In this document: in pieces, positions 1-10,337 of the stretch
Layout of the letters: each line of letters starts with the position of its first letter
How positions within the stretch are numbered: position 1 is the stretch's first letter
From: an uncultured Rhizobiaceae group bacterium
GTDB lineage: Bacteria > Pseudomonadota > Alphaproteobacteria > Rhizobiales > Rhizobiaceae
Assembly (NCBI GenBank): GCA_938044775.1
Contig: CALIOE010000061.1
Span: forward strand, 37,850 to 101,849
Direction: 5' to 3'
Length of the DNA stretch: 64,000 nucleotides
Program-made: the position numbers and the translations under genes
The notes under the pieces: generated by a model
Database searches by the model: none
Told to the model about the DNA's origin: nothing
The model's input: only the letters and a program-made list of their open reading frames with translations

Positions 1-1177
1 CGCCGGCGGTCAACGAAGCCGTCCAGATCTTGTTGCTGTCCGCGACCGGGGATCTGAAGGCAATTGTCGGGCCTGCCCATACACTCACCTCCGAATATTG
101 CAGATAGTCTCTTTCAGCGAGCGTGCGTTGCCCCTGCAGCCCGAAATTCATCAGGAGGTTCGGATTGACGACACGCGATCCGTAGAGACCTGCTCGAAAT
201 TCGTGACCGTTGCGGTCGGTCGCTCGAGGGGCATCACTTGTGTTGTTGTAGATCCGTCTGCGGTACTCGGTCTTGAACAGCACAGATGTTTTTGGGTTTG
301 GCTGAGCCGCCAGCCGTGAGCCCGCACCGAACGCACCGTTGTAGAATTCGCCGCCGAGGACAACACCGGAGACGATACCGTAGAGACCGAGCTTCGCGTT
401 GTCGATTTCGAACCGGCCAAGGTCAAATGCCGGCCCAAAAGTGATCTCGCTCTGCAGCAGGTCGAGCTCGTTTCTCTCAAACTGCTTGGAACCATAGCCA
501 AGCACATCGATTTCGAATGTGTCTCCCTGTGACTCAAGGTCCATCGCATAATGTAGGGAGCCACCGACATAAACATTGGTGTCTTCCTGACCCACTGCAT
601 TGGGGTTCAACAGAAACGGTAATCCGTTCAACAAGATACCGCGTGTCTCGGGTGCCCTGTTGGCATTGGTCTGAAATCGAATGCCGGCCCGGACTTCTGC
701 AGACAGCACATCTCTGTCCTGTGCATTGGCAATTTCGGCCAACAGGTTTTGCACACGCGCCAATACCGGTTCTGGAACATTGCTGCCGCTGATAGCCGCT
801 TCGAGATATGTTGAAGCGGTGTCGTGTGCGCCCAGCCTGTAGTACAGCAGCCCCAGTTCGAGTTGTAACCGCGGAAGACCGGGAGCAAATATCAGCATGC
901 GCTCCAGTGTGCTCACCGCCGCTTCCAGATCTCCGGCACGCACCGACAATGCTGCATATTCGAAGGCGGTGTCGAGGTCATCCGGCCGGTTCAGCATCTG
1001 GCGGAAAAGCACTTCACGGCGTGCCTGGATTTGTTGCAGACTGAGGTCGCCGGTGTTTGCGGTTCCGCTTTGTTTGGGGTTTTTAACCTGCTGGGCAAGA
1101 GCGGCATCTGAGGCCGCATTTGCGGCTATGACAAATGCGCACAACAGCGAATAGAAAAACGAAACAAGAATACGCAA
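1..1177 (-). CDS. TPR plus outer-membrane beta-barrel protein, 3' end cut by window
   Basis: Reading leftward from a TTG at 1177 gives a signal peptide (RILVSFFYSLLCAFVIAANA) and an open frame that runs off the window after about 390 codons. Residues ~45-160 look like tetratricopeptide helices (LERMLIFAPGLPRLQLELG). After that come alternating hydrophobic/polar strands rich in G, Y, N and R (VYVGGSLHYAMDLESQGDTF, TSVLFKTEYRRRIYNN), as in an outer-membrane barrel with an N-terminal periplasmic TPR, resembling DUF560/Slam-type proteins. No ATG is suitably placed, so the TTG is chosen because the signal peptide follows it at once. The CHASE2 cyclase gene lies upstream in the same direction, 272 bp away, so the two may be functionally linked. 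The architecture is seen directly; the family name is inference. The C-terminus is outside the window. Confidence 0.72.
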   Translation of the reverse strand, partial: MRILVSFFYSLLCAFVIAANAASDAALAQQVKNPKQSGTANTGDLSLQQIQARREVLFRQMLNRPDDLDTAFEYAALSVRAGDLEAAVSTLERMLIFAPGLPRLQLELGLLYYRLGAHDTASTYLEAAISGSNVPEPVLARVQNLLAEIANAQDRDVLSAEVRAGIRFQTNANRAPETRGILLNGLPFLLNPNAVGQEDTNVYVGGSLHYAMDLESQGDTFEIDVLGYGSKQFERNELDLLQSEITFGPAFDLGRFEIDNAKLGLYGIVSGVVLGGEFYNGAFGAGSRLAAQPNPKTSVLFKTEYRRRIYNNTSDAPRATDRNGHEFRAGLYGSRVVNPNLLMNFGLQGQRTLAERDYLQYSEVSVWAGPTIAFRSPVADSNKIWTASLTAG

Positions 1178-1449
1178 TGCGCGTCCCCCAACAATTCTTG
1201 CCCCAATCAATCCTAACTGCCATAGGCGCGGATGGTCAAATTGCCAATCTAAGGTTCACACACCTCGAATTGACCGACGCTCCACGGGCTTCAAGACTCG
1301 GCATTGTGAAAACAGTCGCCGGCGCAGCTGAGCACGATCGCTTGGTGGAGCCGGACCGGGAGCGGTGAGCAAATTCTGACGATGGGAGCCAAGTGCTGTC
1401 AATTGCATCGCGGAGTGGCAGCTCAGTGAGATTGGTGTTGTAGGAGAGG

Positions 1450-3732
1450 CTACTTTGCCGTCGCTGAATAAACGCCGTCCCAGTTTCGACCAGGCGGGTT
1501 CGCACGGAATTCGGAAATGCGGGTTTCATACATAAACAGATAGTCATCCAGGTTCAGACCAAGTCTCAAATCCAGGTCGCGGAGGAGTTCGAGGGCCTCA
1601 AAGGCGCCATCCCAGTTCTGAGCGCGATAGCAGGACAGCATTGTGGCATTCAGTGCTTTTGCCGCAATGAAATCAGGCGTTTGGGCGAGCTCTTCAGCAC
1701 CAAACAGTCCAAATATTCGTTCAGCGTCGTTTTTCCCCTTAACGCGGATCTGGTCAATTTCAAACAACGCGAATTTGGCCTTCAGCAGTTCAACCGTCGT
1801 GCTGCCCAACACAATTCGGATGCCATAAGGCTTTGACTGACCTTCCAGACGTGAAGCCAGGTTCACGGCGTCGCCGAGCGCTGTGTAGTCAAATCGGCGA
1901 TCGCTTCCCATGTTTCCAACAACGCATCTTCCGCTGTTAATTCCGATGCCCACATTGATTGTGTGATGGATAAGCCCTGACTCTCCCCGTGCTTCCCTTG
2001 TCGCTACCTTCTTCTTCATTTCGACGTTAAGCGCCTCGACATCGGAGATCATGTCAATCGCAGAGCGGGCTGCGGCATCGGCGTGTTCGGGCTGGTCGAT
2101 TGGTGCATTCCAAAATGCCATGACGGCATCACCCATGAATTTGTCGATTGTCCCGTTTTGCCGCAGGATCGCGTCTGACAACACGGTCAGAAATCTGTTC
2201 ATCAGATCAGTCAGTCCCTGAGGGTTATCTTTGAAGCTCTCGGATATGGTGGTGAATCCACGCACATCCGTAAACAAAACGGACAGCTCTCTGGTTTCGC
2301 CACCAAGTTTGAGGCTTTCCGGTTTTTCCGCGAGTTGTTTGACCAGCGATGGCGATATGTACTGCCCAAACGCTGTCCGCACAAAACGGCTGTCTTTTTG
2401 CGTTGCCAGCAGATCGGCGCTCACACCTGCTGATGCCGCCATCAATATTGAAAGCGCAGGGATTACCGGACTGAACAGGAAGTTGTGGATCGAGAACGCA
2501 AACCAGCATCCCAGCACACAGATGCAGAGCAGCAGGACCGTGGCAGTCGCATCGCCATAGGGATTGAGAATCGGCAGCAATGACAGCAGGATGAGGACCG
2601 CTACAAATGCCGCCACCAGTTCAACGCCGCGGGCATAGTCCGGCCGTTTCAAATATGTTCCTGTGATGATCTGGTCGATGATCTCGGCGTGAATGGTGAC
2701 GCCGGGGACAATTGGCTCCAATGGTGTTGCTCGCAGGTCGAGCAAGCCGGCCGCAGATGTTCCAATAAGCACAATGCGGTTGGCGATCTCGCGCTCCAAA
2801 TCAGCTCTTGTGAGTTGCGAAATGCCTGCATCGAGCACGGCATGAACAGGAAGGATGGTCTTCGACAAGAATGGCGAGTGGTAGACTTCTACATCACCCT
2901 GGGCATTTGTCGGGATGGTAAGCGCACCAACCTGAGCTGAAACGATTGCGAGATCACCGCCCCCGGCCTCGCCGCTTCCATCGCTGGATTTGATCTTGAA
3001 TCCACCCGCCCCCTGCGCCACCCTCAATGCCTCCATTGCCAGCGACGGGTAATAACTTTCATCCACCCCGCGCAGCAACTTTGTCCGTCGAACGACGGCG
3101 TCGACCTGTCCGTCGGTCACAAATCCTATTTCGCCGATGCCAGCCGCAGCCTTGTCCAGAGCTGGCAAATTGCGCACCGCCTTCACTCCGGTTGACATCA
3201 GATCCGGCGGGACCGTGCCAATGAAACCCACTCCGGCCTTTGGATCAGGCGGAATGTCCGTTCCCAATTCGGTTAGCGAGAAGCCGGTTACGACCGGATG
3301 GCGTGCAAATGCTCTGGTCAATACAAGATCGTTGTCCAACATCTCTGTTTTGGCTGGCAAACGAACGCTGGCGCCGGCGCGGGTGAGTTCAGACACTGCT
3401 TTCAAAGGTGATGTGCGGTCCGGTTCCGAGAACACAACATCGAATACAATTGCTGCGGCACCGAGTTCGCCGAGCCTGTCGACCAGGTCAGCAACGACCG
3501 TTCTCGGCCACGGCCATTGACCGAAATGCTGTATGGAGCGCTCATCGATGTCGACGATTGCGACATTAGCGCCCTCCCAGACCCGTGGTTGTATTCGCTG
3601 GTAGCTGTCAAAAATCAGTGTATCGAGCCGGGAGAACAGGCTTCCTGAAACGGCCGACAAAATCCAGACCAGCATCGCTGCAGATATTCCAGAAATCCAG
3701 ATCGCTGCAAACTTGTTGCGCAAAAATTTCAT
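1450..3732 (-). CDS. CHASE2-domain class III adenylate cyclase
   Basis: A membrane-bound nucleotide cyclase of about 760 residues that should make cAMP in response to an extracytoplasmic signal. Order: N-terminal membrane anchor (~10-32), periplasmic CHASE2 sensor (~35-350; VAIVDIDERSIQHFGQWPWP), a cluster of three membrane segments (~365-445), then the cytoplasmic cyclase domain (~480-690). Metal-binding aspartates are present in LFTDVRGFT and in FMGDAVMAFWN. The Lys of IDKFMGDA and the Asp of YTALGDAVNLASRLEG are the usual adenine-selecting and transition-state region residues, so adenylate rather than guanylate cyclase is favoured. The ATG at 3732 opens the anchor. A TTG twelve bases upstream has a better-spaced GGGAAG and could also be used. 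The TPR/beta-barrel gene follows on the same strand. Confidence 0.9.
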   Translation of the reverse strand: MKFLRNKFAAIWISGISAAMLVWILSAVSGSLFSRLDTLIFDSYQRIQPRVWEGANVAIVDIDERSIQHFGQWPWPRTVVADLVDRLGELGAAAIVFDVVFSEPDRTSPLKAVSELTRAGASVRLPAKTEMLDNDLVLTRAFARHPVVTGFSLTELGTDIPPDPKAGVGFIGTVPPDLMSTGVKAVRNLPALDKAAAGIGEIGFVTDGQVDAVVRRTKLLRGVDESYYPSLAMEALRVAQGAGGFKIKSSDGSGEAGGGDLAIVSAQVGALTIPTNAQGDVEVYHSPFLSKTILPVHAVLDAGISQLTRADLEREIANRIVLIGTSAAGLLDLRATPLEPIVPGVTIHAEIIDQIITGTYLKRPDYARGVELVAAFVAVLILLSLLPILNPYGDATATVLLLCICVLGCWFAFSIHNFLFSPVIPALSILMAASAGVSADLLATQKDSRFVRTAFGQYISPSLVKQLAEKPESLKLGGETRELSVLFTDVRGFTTISESFKDNPQGLTDLMNRFLTVLSDAILRQNGTIDKFMGDAVMAFWNAPIDQPEHADAAARSAIDMISDVEALNVEMKKKVATREARGESGLIHHTINVGIGINSGRCVVGNMGSDRRFDYTALGDAVNLASRLEGQSKPYGIRIVLGSTTVELLKAKFALFEIDQIRVKGKNDAERIFGLFGAEELAQTPDFIAAKALNATMLSCYRAQNWDGAFEALELLRDLDLRLGLNLDDYLFMYETRISEFRANPPGRNWDGVYSATAK

Positions 3733-3900
3733 GCCACTGCCCAACCGTCTTCCCGCCTCCGCAGGTCAGTTGGCTTGGTAGCACATTGTCCCGTGCGCCT
3801 GCACCTTTTGATTTGCAAATTCTTTGTAACGCGATCGAACAAGTGCCGATCATCGGCGTTTCTCATTTCAGCAATGGTAGCTGCCGGTTTGCCGTTGGTG

Positions 3901-5436
3901 TCACGGCCAGTAAGCGTTTTTAAGAAAGCGCTTCATCAGTTTTCCGGTTGGCGTGCGCGGCATTTCCGGTTTGAAATCGATCGATTTCGGCGTCTTGATC
4001 GATGAAAGGTGCTGCCGGCAATACCCGATCAGTTCTGCTTCCAGATCAGGGCCGGGCTCCCGATCGTTGGCCGGCTGCACAACGGCCTTCACCTCTTCAC
4101 CCAGCTCATCGTTGGGAACACCGAATACGGCCACATCGGTCACCGCCGGATGGTTTATCAGCAGGTCTTCGGTTTCCTGCGGATAAACGTTTACGCCCCC
4201 TGAGATAATCGTATAGGCCCGTCTGTCCGTCAGATAGACAAATCCATCTTCATCTTTCCAACCAATATCACCGAGTGTTGACCAGCCTTCGCTGGTGAAG
4301 GCATTTGCGGTTTTCTCCGTGTCGCCGTGATAGGAGAATACTTGCCCGGCGTCGAAAAACACGTCCCCGATTTCGCCCGCTGGCAAAGGGTTTCGGTCAT
4401 TGTCGAGGATGTGAACATTTCCGAAAAGCGGCCTGCCAACCGTGCCCGGATGGGACAGCCATTGTGAAGATGTACAAGCTGTGACGCCATTGCCTTCCGT
4501 CCCGGCGTAGTATTCCACAATGATCGGTCCCCACCAGTCGATCATCCTGCGTTTTATTTCAACGGGACAGGGGGCTGCGACGTGGACAGCGCCCGTCAGC
4601 GTTGAAATCTTGTGGCGGTTGCGGGCTTTTTCCGGCAGCTTGAGCAGACGCACAAACATGGTCGGAACCATTTGGGTGTGAGTCACCTGGTGATTTTCGA
4701 CCTCGGCCAGAAACTGTTCTTCGTCAAAGCGTTCCATGACAATTGTACTGGCGCCAAGTCCGGCGGCCACCATGGCACCGGCCAGCGGAGCCGAGTGGTA
4801 GAGCGGGGCAGGGGACAAATAGACCGACTTGTCGGTCATGCCGGCGAGGACCTCAAACACAGGCAACACAACCGGGCTGAGCGATTCAATGCTGGCATCG
4901 GGGTATTTGCGGACGATCCCCTTGGGGCGACCGGTGGTGCCGGAGGAATAGAGCATGGCTGCACCCGCGCATTCATCCAAAACGGGCGTCGTCGGCATGG
5001 TTATGGTCAGTTTGTCCCAGGACTGAAATCCCGGCGAAACCTGTCCGACCATCATCGATCTCAGATTGCCATCGGCCCCCATCCTGATCTGTTGCCCGGT
5101 ATCGGCGTATCTGTCTGAGGTGATAAAAACTTTTGCACCGCAATCCCGAACGATATAGGCGGCTTCGTCGGCGGTCAGATAGCGACTGATAAGCGTGAAA
5201 ATGACCCCGGATCGCTGCGCGGCCCAGGCAATTGAAAGGAGTTCCAGGCGGTTTTCCAGCATGAAAGCGATGTGGTCACCAGGGTGGATACCCAGAGAAC
5301 GCAGCGCATGAGCGCCCTGGTTTGATGCCGCATCGAGCTCTGCAAAGGTTAGTTTCTTACCCGACCCAGCCATCTGATAAGCCGTTTTTTCCGGCACTGT
5401 AGTCGCGTGATAGGCGGGGTGTTTCATCGGCTTCAT
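3901..5436 (-). CDS. AMP-forming acyl-CoA synthetase (ANL superfamily)
   Basis: 511 residues, full length for a fatty-acid- or carnitine-type CoA ligase that activates a carboxylic acid through an acyl-adenylate. The P-loop-like A3 motif YSSGTTGRPKG is intact. YYAGTEG (A5), STLGDIGWKDEDGFVYLTDR (A7/A8) and the C-terminal PTGKLMKRF with the catalytic Lys (A10) are all present. The substrate cannot be read from the sequence: medium/long-chain acids, crotonobetaine and cyclohexanecarboxylate-type acids are all possible. It begins MKPMKHPAYH; a second in-frame ATG lies three codons on. It is a single gene, separated from the mutase upstream by 321 bp and from the cyclase downstream by 168 bp, so neighbours give no substrate clue. 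Confidence 0.9.
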   Translation of the reverse strand: MKPMKHPAYHATTVPEKTAYQMAGSGKKLTFAELDAASNQGAHALRSLGIHPGDHIAFMLENRLELLSIAWAAQRSGVIFTLISRYLTADEAAYIVRDCGAKVFITSDRYADTGQQIRMGADGNLRSMMVGQVSPGFQSWDKLTITMPTTPVLDECAGAAMLYSSGTTGRPKGIVRKYPDASIESLSPVVLPVFEVLAGMTDKSVYLSPAPLYHSAPLAGAMVAAGLGASTIVMERFDEEQFLAEVENHQVTHTQMVPTMFVRLLKLPEKARNRHKISTLTGAVHVAAPCPVEIKRRMIDWWGPIIVEYYAGTEGNGVTACTSSQWLSHPGTVGRPLFGNVHILDNDRNPLPAGEIGDVFFDAGQVFSYHGDTEKTANAFTSEGWSTLGDIGWKDEDGFVYLTDRRAYTIISGGVNVYPQETEDLLINHPAVTDVAVFGVPNDELGEEVKAVVQPANDREPGPDLEAELIGYCRQHLSSIKTPKSIDFKPEMPRTPTGKLMKRFLKNAYWP

Positions 5437-5757
5437 TTGGATCTTGTCATACTCACTGTCTGGTGGAAGATGCCCGGGTTTCCCGGTTCCGCGTTCAAAC
5501 GCAAATGATCGACGCTATCGCGAAAATGTCCCGGGTGGTGGTCGCCCGCAGCTGCAAATGAAACGCCGCATGAACCGGTGATCCCATCTCTAAACTTGTC
5601 TGTATTGACAGCATGGTTTGTTAAAACCGCAAAGGTCACAATTGCACGGAGCGCGGGGCTGGGTTGCCTCTTGTTTGTTTTGAGTCTTGAGCAACACCGT
5701 ACGCCGGCCCGCGCTTGCTTCTTTTGAAGGGGAAGCGTTTTCGGGTAGGACCGCGCC
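5437..5757. other. Intergenic region without recognised gene
   Basis: About 320 bases between the phosphohexomutase stop and the acyl-CoA ligase start, both leftward. It must hold the ligase promoter, but I cannot single one out. Reading frames here show no domain, signal peptide or ribosome-binding site. No terminator hairpin with a T-run is visible. Confidence 0.4.
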
Positions 5758-7266
5758 CTACCATTTTTCCAATTCACGCAGTGTCGCCTGCCTTGCATGA
5801 GCAAGCAGGTGGCTCGAGCGCTCCTCACTGTCAGTTTCGACATAGATGCGAAGCTCGGGAGCGTTGCCGGACGGTCGCAAATGGACGATCTCGCCGTCTG
5901 AGAACGTGAAACGCAATCCGTCGATCTCGTTGATGAGGCGTACAGGTGCACCGTGTTCGCTCAGCAGGACCGCGCTGTCCCGGTTAATTTGAAGATGCTT
6001 GATAAATTTCAGTGACGTGTCGGTAGGCATGTTCTCGATGCGGTCGCTGGCTGTGAACCGGGCTGGAAGCAGGTCGTAGAGACTTGATAGTTTTTGACGT
6101 GATTTCCGCGCCAGCGTGATCGTGGCGAGAACCGGCAACACCGCATCGCGGGTCGGCAGCGCGGCAATGTCGCTTCCGTTCCAGGGTGAACTCAACCTGG
6201 TGGCTGTCATCAGCCCGCCATTGGCCTCGTATCCCACAACGCGATTCACAGACAGTTTGGCGCTGGACATGGACTCTATGACGTGCGGCGAGCCAATTTT
6301 CGTGCGGATGACCTTGGCAAAGCGGTTGATGCGCTCGACTGCTGAATTCGAGGACACAGGCGTTACAACAGTCTGGGCCTGGAGTGCCGAAGCCGCAAGA
6401 ATACCCAGCGTATCGCCGCGAAAATAGTTGCCGGTTTCGTCCGACAACAGCGGTCTGTCGCCGTCTCCATCCGTGGAAATCAGGGCATCCAGTCCGTATT
6501 TGCTGCACCATTGTTGAGCCTGTAGCCGGTCCTTTTCAGCCACCGCTTCGGTATCAATGGGGATAAACTTGTCGCTGCGGCCGAATGGGATGACCTCGCC
6601 GCCGAGCCTCTTCAGCAGCCCTGACAGCGCGTCGCGGCCCGCTGCGCTATGTTGGAAATGACCAATGCGCATGCCCTTGAGCAGCCCTTCAAAGGCACCA
6701 AAGGCTCGCATGTCGTAGGCCTGTTGCGCAGTCGGGTCGACATCGGGCAGCTTGTCCCGAACCAGCAGTGCCCGCCCTGAAAACCTGTCGTCTGGAAATT
6801 CAGTAGCGTTTTTGACGACCGGTTCCTCATCGCTTTTCATCATCTCACCGTCGGGCCGGTAGAACTTGATGCCGTTGCGGTCAAAAGGAATATGGCTTCC
6901 GGTGATGACGATTGCGGGTTCGCTGTTCTGGAGTGCGCTGAAGGCCAGGGCCGGCGTCGAAATCTCACCGCAGTAAACAACGTCATGCCCTGCGTGTCGG
7001 GCGGCCGCAATACAGGCACCGGCAATCGCCGGCGACGAAGGCCGTCGGTCATGACCAATCCAAATCCTGCACTGCTGACTCAAACGATGTGTGTGCTTCA
7101 AGTGATCCAGAAACGCCTGCGTATAGGCGAAGGCGGTTGCATCGTCTATTTGTTCAACCAATCCGCGCACACCAGAAGTTCCGAAAGCCGCTGTTGAGCT
7201 GGCTATGATCTGGGCAACACTACGCATTGATTGGGCTATCGCTTGGTTGTCAGCCACGACCGACAA
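5758..7266 (-). CDS. Phosphomannomutase/phosphoglucomutase family protein
   Basis: A cytoplasmic alpha-D-phosphohexomutase that should interconvert hexose 1- and 6-phosphates for surface polysaccharide precursors. The N-terminal [10 protein letters not shown], the phosphoserine loop ([13 protein letters not shown], a GSHIP form in place of the common TASHNP), the Mg-binding DGDGDRPLL, the sugar-specificity loop GYEANGG and the phosphate-binding [12 protein letters not shown] appear in the right order. The EANGG loop is seen in the CpsG-like phosphomannomutase branch, so mannose is favoured. The start is uncertain: TTG at 7266 (overlapping the upstream SDR by 17 bp), GTG at 7257, or ATG at 7227. 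Either way it is tightly linked to the SDR and probably co-transcribed. Confidence 0.88.
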   Translation of the reverse strand: MSVVADNQAIAQSMRSVAQIIASSTAAFGTSGVRGLVEQIDDATAFAYTQAFLDHLKHTHRLSQQCRIWIGHDRRPSSPAIAGACIAAARHAGHDVVYCGEISTPALAFSALQNSEPAIVITGSHIPFDRNGIKFYRPDGEMMKSDEEPVVKNATEFPDDRFSGRALLVRDKLPDVDPTAQQAYDMRAFGAFEGLLKGMRIGHFQHSAAGRDALSGLLKRLGGEVIPFGRSDKFIPIDTEAVAEKDRLQAQQWCSKYGLDALISTDGDGDRPLLSDETGNYFRGDTLGILAASALQAQTVVTPVSSNSAVERINRFAKVIRTKIGSPHVIESMSSAKLSVNRVVGYEANGGLMTATRLSSPWNGSDIAALPTRDAVLPVLATITLARKSRQKLSSLYDLLPARFTASDRIENMPTDTSLKFIKHLQINRDSAVLLSEHGAPVRLINEIDGLRFTFSDGEIVHLRPSGNAPELRIYVETDSEERSSHLLAHARQATLRELEKW

Positions 7267-7987
7267 ATGGCATGGCGGTCGACATCACGTTCATGAACAG
7301 AACATTTGCGTCGAGTGGCAGGCTTGCCATGTGTACCACGGCGTTGCCGACATGCGCCACGTCCATTGTTGGTTCGGGCTTCATGGTGCCGTCGGCTTGC
7401 GGCACGCCAGCGCTCATCGCTTCGGTCATGTGCGATGCCGCGTTGCCAATATCGATCTGCCCGCAGGCAATGTTGTGTTGGCGCCCGTCGAGAGCAATCG
7501 TGCGGGTGAGGCCAGTTATTGCGTGTTTGGATGCTGTGTAGGGGGCCGAACCCGGGCGCGGTACGTAGGCCGAGATGGAGCCGTTGTTGATGATGCGTCC
7601 GCCCTGCGGGTCTTGATCCCGCATCATGCGATAGGCGCGGTTGGCGATCAAAAACGCACCGTTCAGATTAACGTCCATAACTGTTTTCCATCCGTCGAGT
7701 TCGATCTCGCCGAAATTAGCCGGTGGAATATTGTTGCCGGCATTGTTGAATACCACATCAAGCCGATCATGGCGCTTTGCAATTTCGGCAAACATGGCGT
7801 CAACAGAGGATTCGTCTGTGACGTCGCAGGTTAATCCGTCCATGCCGTCGGCCATTTCTGCGGTCTCGTCGAGCGGCTCTTGTCTGCGTCCACAGCCCAC
7901 GACCTGAAAGCCCGCTTTGGCCAACGCGATGGCCGAATTGCGTCCGATCCCCGAACCGGCGCCCGTTACAAGTGCAATTTTAGACAT
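7250..7987 (-). CDS. SDR family NAD(P)-dependent oxidoreductase
   Basis: 245-residue classical short-chain dehydrogenase: cofactor loop TGAGSGIG near the N-terminus, NNAG at ~85, catalytic Ser in NNGSIS and the YTASK form of YxxxK ([12 protein letters not shown]). The RRQEP after beta-2 suggests NADP preference. The substrate cannot be told. It begins ATG-TCT-AAA and its 3' end overlaps the mutase reading frame, so the two form a two-gene operon transcribed leftward. The promoter must lie in the 161-bp divergent gap to the MFS gene. A role in nucleotide-sugar or polyol metabolism would fit the mutase partner, but this is inference. Confidence 0.88.
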   Translation of the reverse strand: MSKIALVTGAGSGIGRNSAIALAKAGFQVVGCGRRQEPLDETAEMADGMDGLTCDVTDESSVDAMFAEIAKRHDRLDVVFNNAGNNIPPANFGEIELDGWKTVMDVNLNGAFLIANRAYRMMRDQDPQGGRIINNGSISAYVPRPGSAPYTASKHAITGLTRTIALDGRQHNIACGQIDIGNAASHMTEAMSAGVPQADGTMKPEPTMDVAHVGNAVVHMASLPLDANVLFMNVMSTAMPFVGRG

Positions 7988-8148
7988 TCAACAATCCCGT
8001 CGGTCTTTTGCCCCTTAGTACAAAGCCCGGAGCCGAATGAAAACCCGCTCGTTGTTTTTCGTGTTGTAACGTGCGCCTGTTGGCGTGCTAACGTCGGAGC
8101 ATCAATGGTGCGATCCTCTGGCTTGCACAATCCGATAATGAGTCCTCC

Positions 8149-9324
8149 TTGACCCGATCGCCATTCCTGCTGCCGGTTCTGCTGGCCTGTTCAAGCCTGA
8201 CTGTCATGGCTGGTTCGACAATTGCGCCATCGCTGCCGAGCCTGGAGCAGCATTTTGGCGACGAGCCGAACGCCGACTACTGGGTCCGCACAATACTGAC
8301 CATTCCCAGTCTATTCACCGCGCTGGTCGCCCCGTTTGCAGGCTTTCTTGCCGACAAACTGGGTCGACGTGCGCTGCTCATTGCGGGTGTCATACTATAC
8401 ATCCTCAGCGGATCTTCCGGCCTCTGGCTTGATGGACTGACGGAGATATTGATTGGGCGGGCGTTGCTTGGGCTTGCGGTGGGGACAACGCTTGTTTGCT
8501 CAATGGCATTGCTCACAGATCATTATCAGGGAGCCGAACGTGACCGGGCCATGGGCGTCCAGGCTTCCGCCATGTCGTTTGGCGGAATATTGTTCATATC
8601 AGCGGGTGCGCTGCTGGCCGATGTTTCGTGGCGCGGACCCTTTGCGATTTACCTTGTTCCAGTTCTGCTGATCCCATTCATCTACATATTTGTCTCCAAA
8701 CCTCCGGTGCAGGAACCGGAGCCGGGCGCTGTTGAGGGGGTTTTTCCCCTGCGCCATGCCTTGATGATTTACGGTGTTGGTTTCATCACAATGATCGCGT
8801 TCTACGCCATTCCCGCGCAGCTGCCTTACTTCGCGCAGGATTTGGGCGCTGAAAGCCTGAAAACGGCTGGATTTGCGATTGCACTCAACCAAATCTGCAC
8901 TGCAATCGGTTCTCTGGCCTATCGCCGCGTTCGCAGCCATTTCGCCAATTGGACGATTCTCGCCATCAGCTTCGCAATGGTGGGCGCGGGATTCGTTGTG
9001 CTGGCTGCGGCTGGATCGCTGACGCTTATGTTTATCGCAATGCCGATCATCGGTTTTGGCATGGGTCTGAATTACCCGAACATGTCCACTTGGCTCATGG
9101 CGCGCATCCCATCGACCATGCGGGGGCGCGCCTCAGGCGGACTGTCTATGTCAATCTTCATCGGCCAGTTCATCTCACCCTTTGTCAGCCTCCCAATCGC
9201 CAACAGCTATGGGCTTGATGCTGCTTACCTTGCCATTGGCACGGCGTGCCTTGCTGCGATCGCACTTCCGGCTCTGTTGATGTCGATGCGCAGCCAACAG
9301 GCGAGCGTTAGCCAGAAGACCTGA
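8149..9324 (+). CDS. MFS transporter
   Basis: 391 residues with about twelve hydrophobic segments and the MFS motif A between TM2 and TM3 (GFLADKLGRRALL), as in drug/metabolite proton antiporters. The proposed start is a TTG at 8149 (TTG-ACC-CGA). The only nearby ATG, at 8138, is in another frame and stops after four codons. No strong Shine-Dalgarno is visible, so expression may be low. It is transcribed away from the SDR/mutase pair and is followed by the convergent terC-like gene. Export of a small toxic compound is the usual role of this subfamily, but the substrate is unknown. Confidence 0.88.
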   Translation: MTRSPFLLPVLLACSSLTVMAGSTIAPSLPSLEQHFGDEPNADYWVRTILTIPSLFTALVAPFAGFLADKLGRRALLIAGVILYILSGSSGLWLDGLTEILIGRALLGLAVGTTLVCSMALLTDHYQGAERDRAMGVQASAMSFGGILFISAGALLADVSWRGPFAIYLVPVLLIPFIYIFVSKPPVQEPEPGAVEGVFPLRHALMIYGVGFITMIAFYAIPAQLPYFAQDLGAESLKTAGFAIALNQICTAIGSLAYRRVRSHFANWTILAISFAMVGAGFVVLAAAGSLTLMFIAMPIIGFGMGLNYPNMSTWLMARIPSTMRGRASGGLSMSIFIGQFISPFVSLPIANSYGLDAAYLAIGTACLAAIALPALLMSMRSQQASVSQKT

Positions 9325-9355
9325 CGTCGTCGCGCGAATTGACTGACAGGCCGTC

Positions 9356-10192
9356 CTAGAATTTGTTCTCGATCGATGTTGTCGTCACCGCAATATCGTC
9401 GATTTCGTGCTGCCTTTGGGCAAGCAGTTTGCGCTGGTATCGCCCCTGAACGAAGTCGACAATAAGCAAAACGATCAACACGAAATAGAAGGTCGATTTT
9501 GCCATCGGTTCGACCGCGTAGCCGAACAGTTTCAGATGGGCCAAATGGCCACCTTCCGACACCAGCATGATGCCAACGATGAACAACACGAACAGGCCGA
9601 GCACTTCGTACATGCGGTTGGCGGAAAGGAATGCTGACACGCGATCCGCGAGGAGCAGCATCAGCAGCCCGGAAATAACGATGGCGATCGCCATGATTAT
9701 GAAGACATCGGTAAGGGCGATAGCCGATAGTATAGAATCGAACGAGAATACGAGGTTCATCAAGACGATCCAGAAGACAGCACTTGCTACGGATCGTTTT
9801 CCACGATCGTTGTGCACATCGGGATCATGAACTGCCAGCATGTGCATGATCTCTTTCATTGCCGTGTAAATAATGAAAGCACCGCCAAAGAGCACAATGA
9901 GTGCGTGGCCGTTTACCACCCCTTCGAGCATATCAGGGAAGCCAAGTGAAAAGAGCGGCTCCTGAAAGAACTCGATGGCACTGACAATAACGAACAAAAG
10001 AATGATGCGCAGGGCGATCGCAATCAATATGCCAATCCAGCGAACCCTTTGCTGGCTGGCAACGTCAACACGCTTTGACTCAATCGAGATATACAGCAGA
10101 TTGTCGAAGCCCAATACCGCTTGAAGCAGAACAAGCATTAGAAGCGTGAAAAGATTTTCGAGGGTGAGCAATGCGAGTGCAGCATCGAGCAT
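9356..10192 (-). CDS. TerC family integral membrane protein
   Basis: 278 residues, largely hydrophobic, with seven or more membrane segments. The family's paired acidic motifs are present: LGFDNLLYISIESKR near the N-terminus and NLVFSFDSILSAIALTD in the middle, where the conserved Asp residues may bind metal. TerC/Alx/YkoY proteins are linked to tellurite resistance and to manganese export during protein secretion; which applies here is not shown. The start is well supported by GGAGAT seven bases before the ATG at 10192. It is convergent with the MFS gene and divergent from the SDR at 10338. Confidence 0.92.
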   Translation of the reverse strand: MLDAALALLTLENLFTLLMLVLLQAVLGFDNLLYISIESKRVDVASQQRVRWIGILIAIALRIILLFVIVSAIEFFQEPLFSLGFPDMLEGVVNGHALIVLFGGAFIIYTAMKEIMHMLAVHDPDVHNDRGKRSVASAVFWIVLMNLVFSFDSILSAIALTDVFIIMAIAIVISGLLMLLLADRVSAFLSANRMYEVLGLFVLFIVGIMLVSEGGHLAHLKLFGYAVEPMAKSTFYFVLIVLLIVDFVQGRYQRKLLAQRQHEIDDIAVTTTSIENKF

Positions 10193-10337
10193 GGTGTATC
10201 TCCAAATTTACGTCGGCGTTGTTTACGCTACTGGTCGTTGCTTGTGAACAATGGCCAACAAACCGAAGACCTGGTCGAAACTTCTGGCACTTTCAGACGT
10301 TCCTGTAGCAGATCTAAATCGAGGACACCGTATTGCC

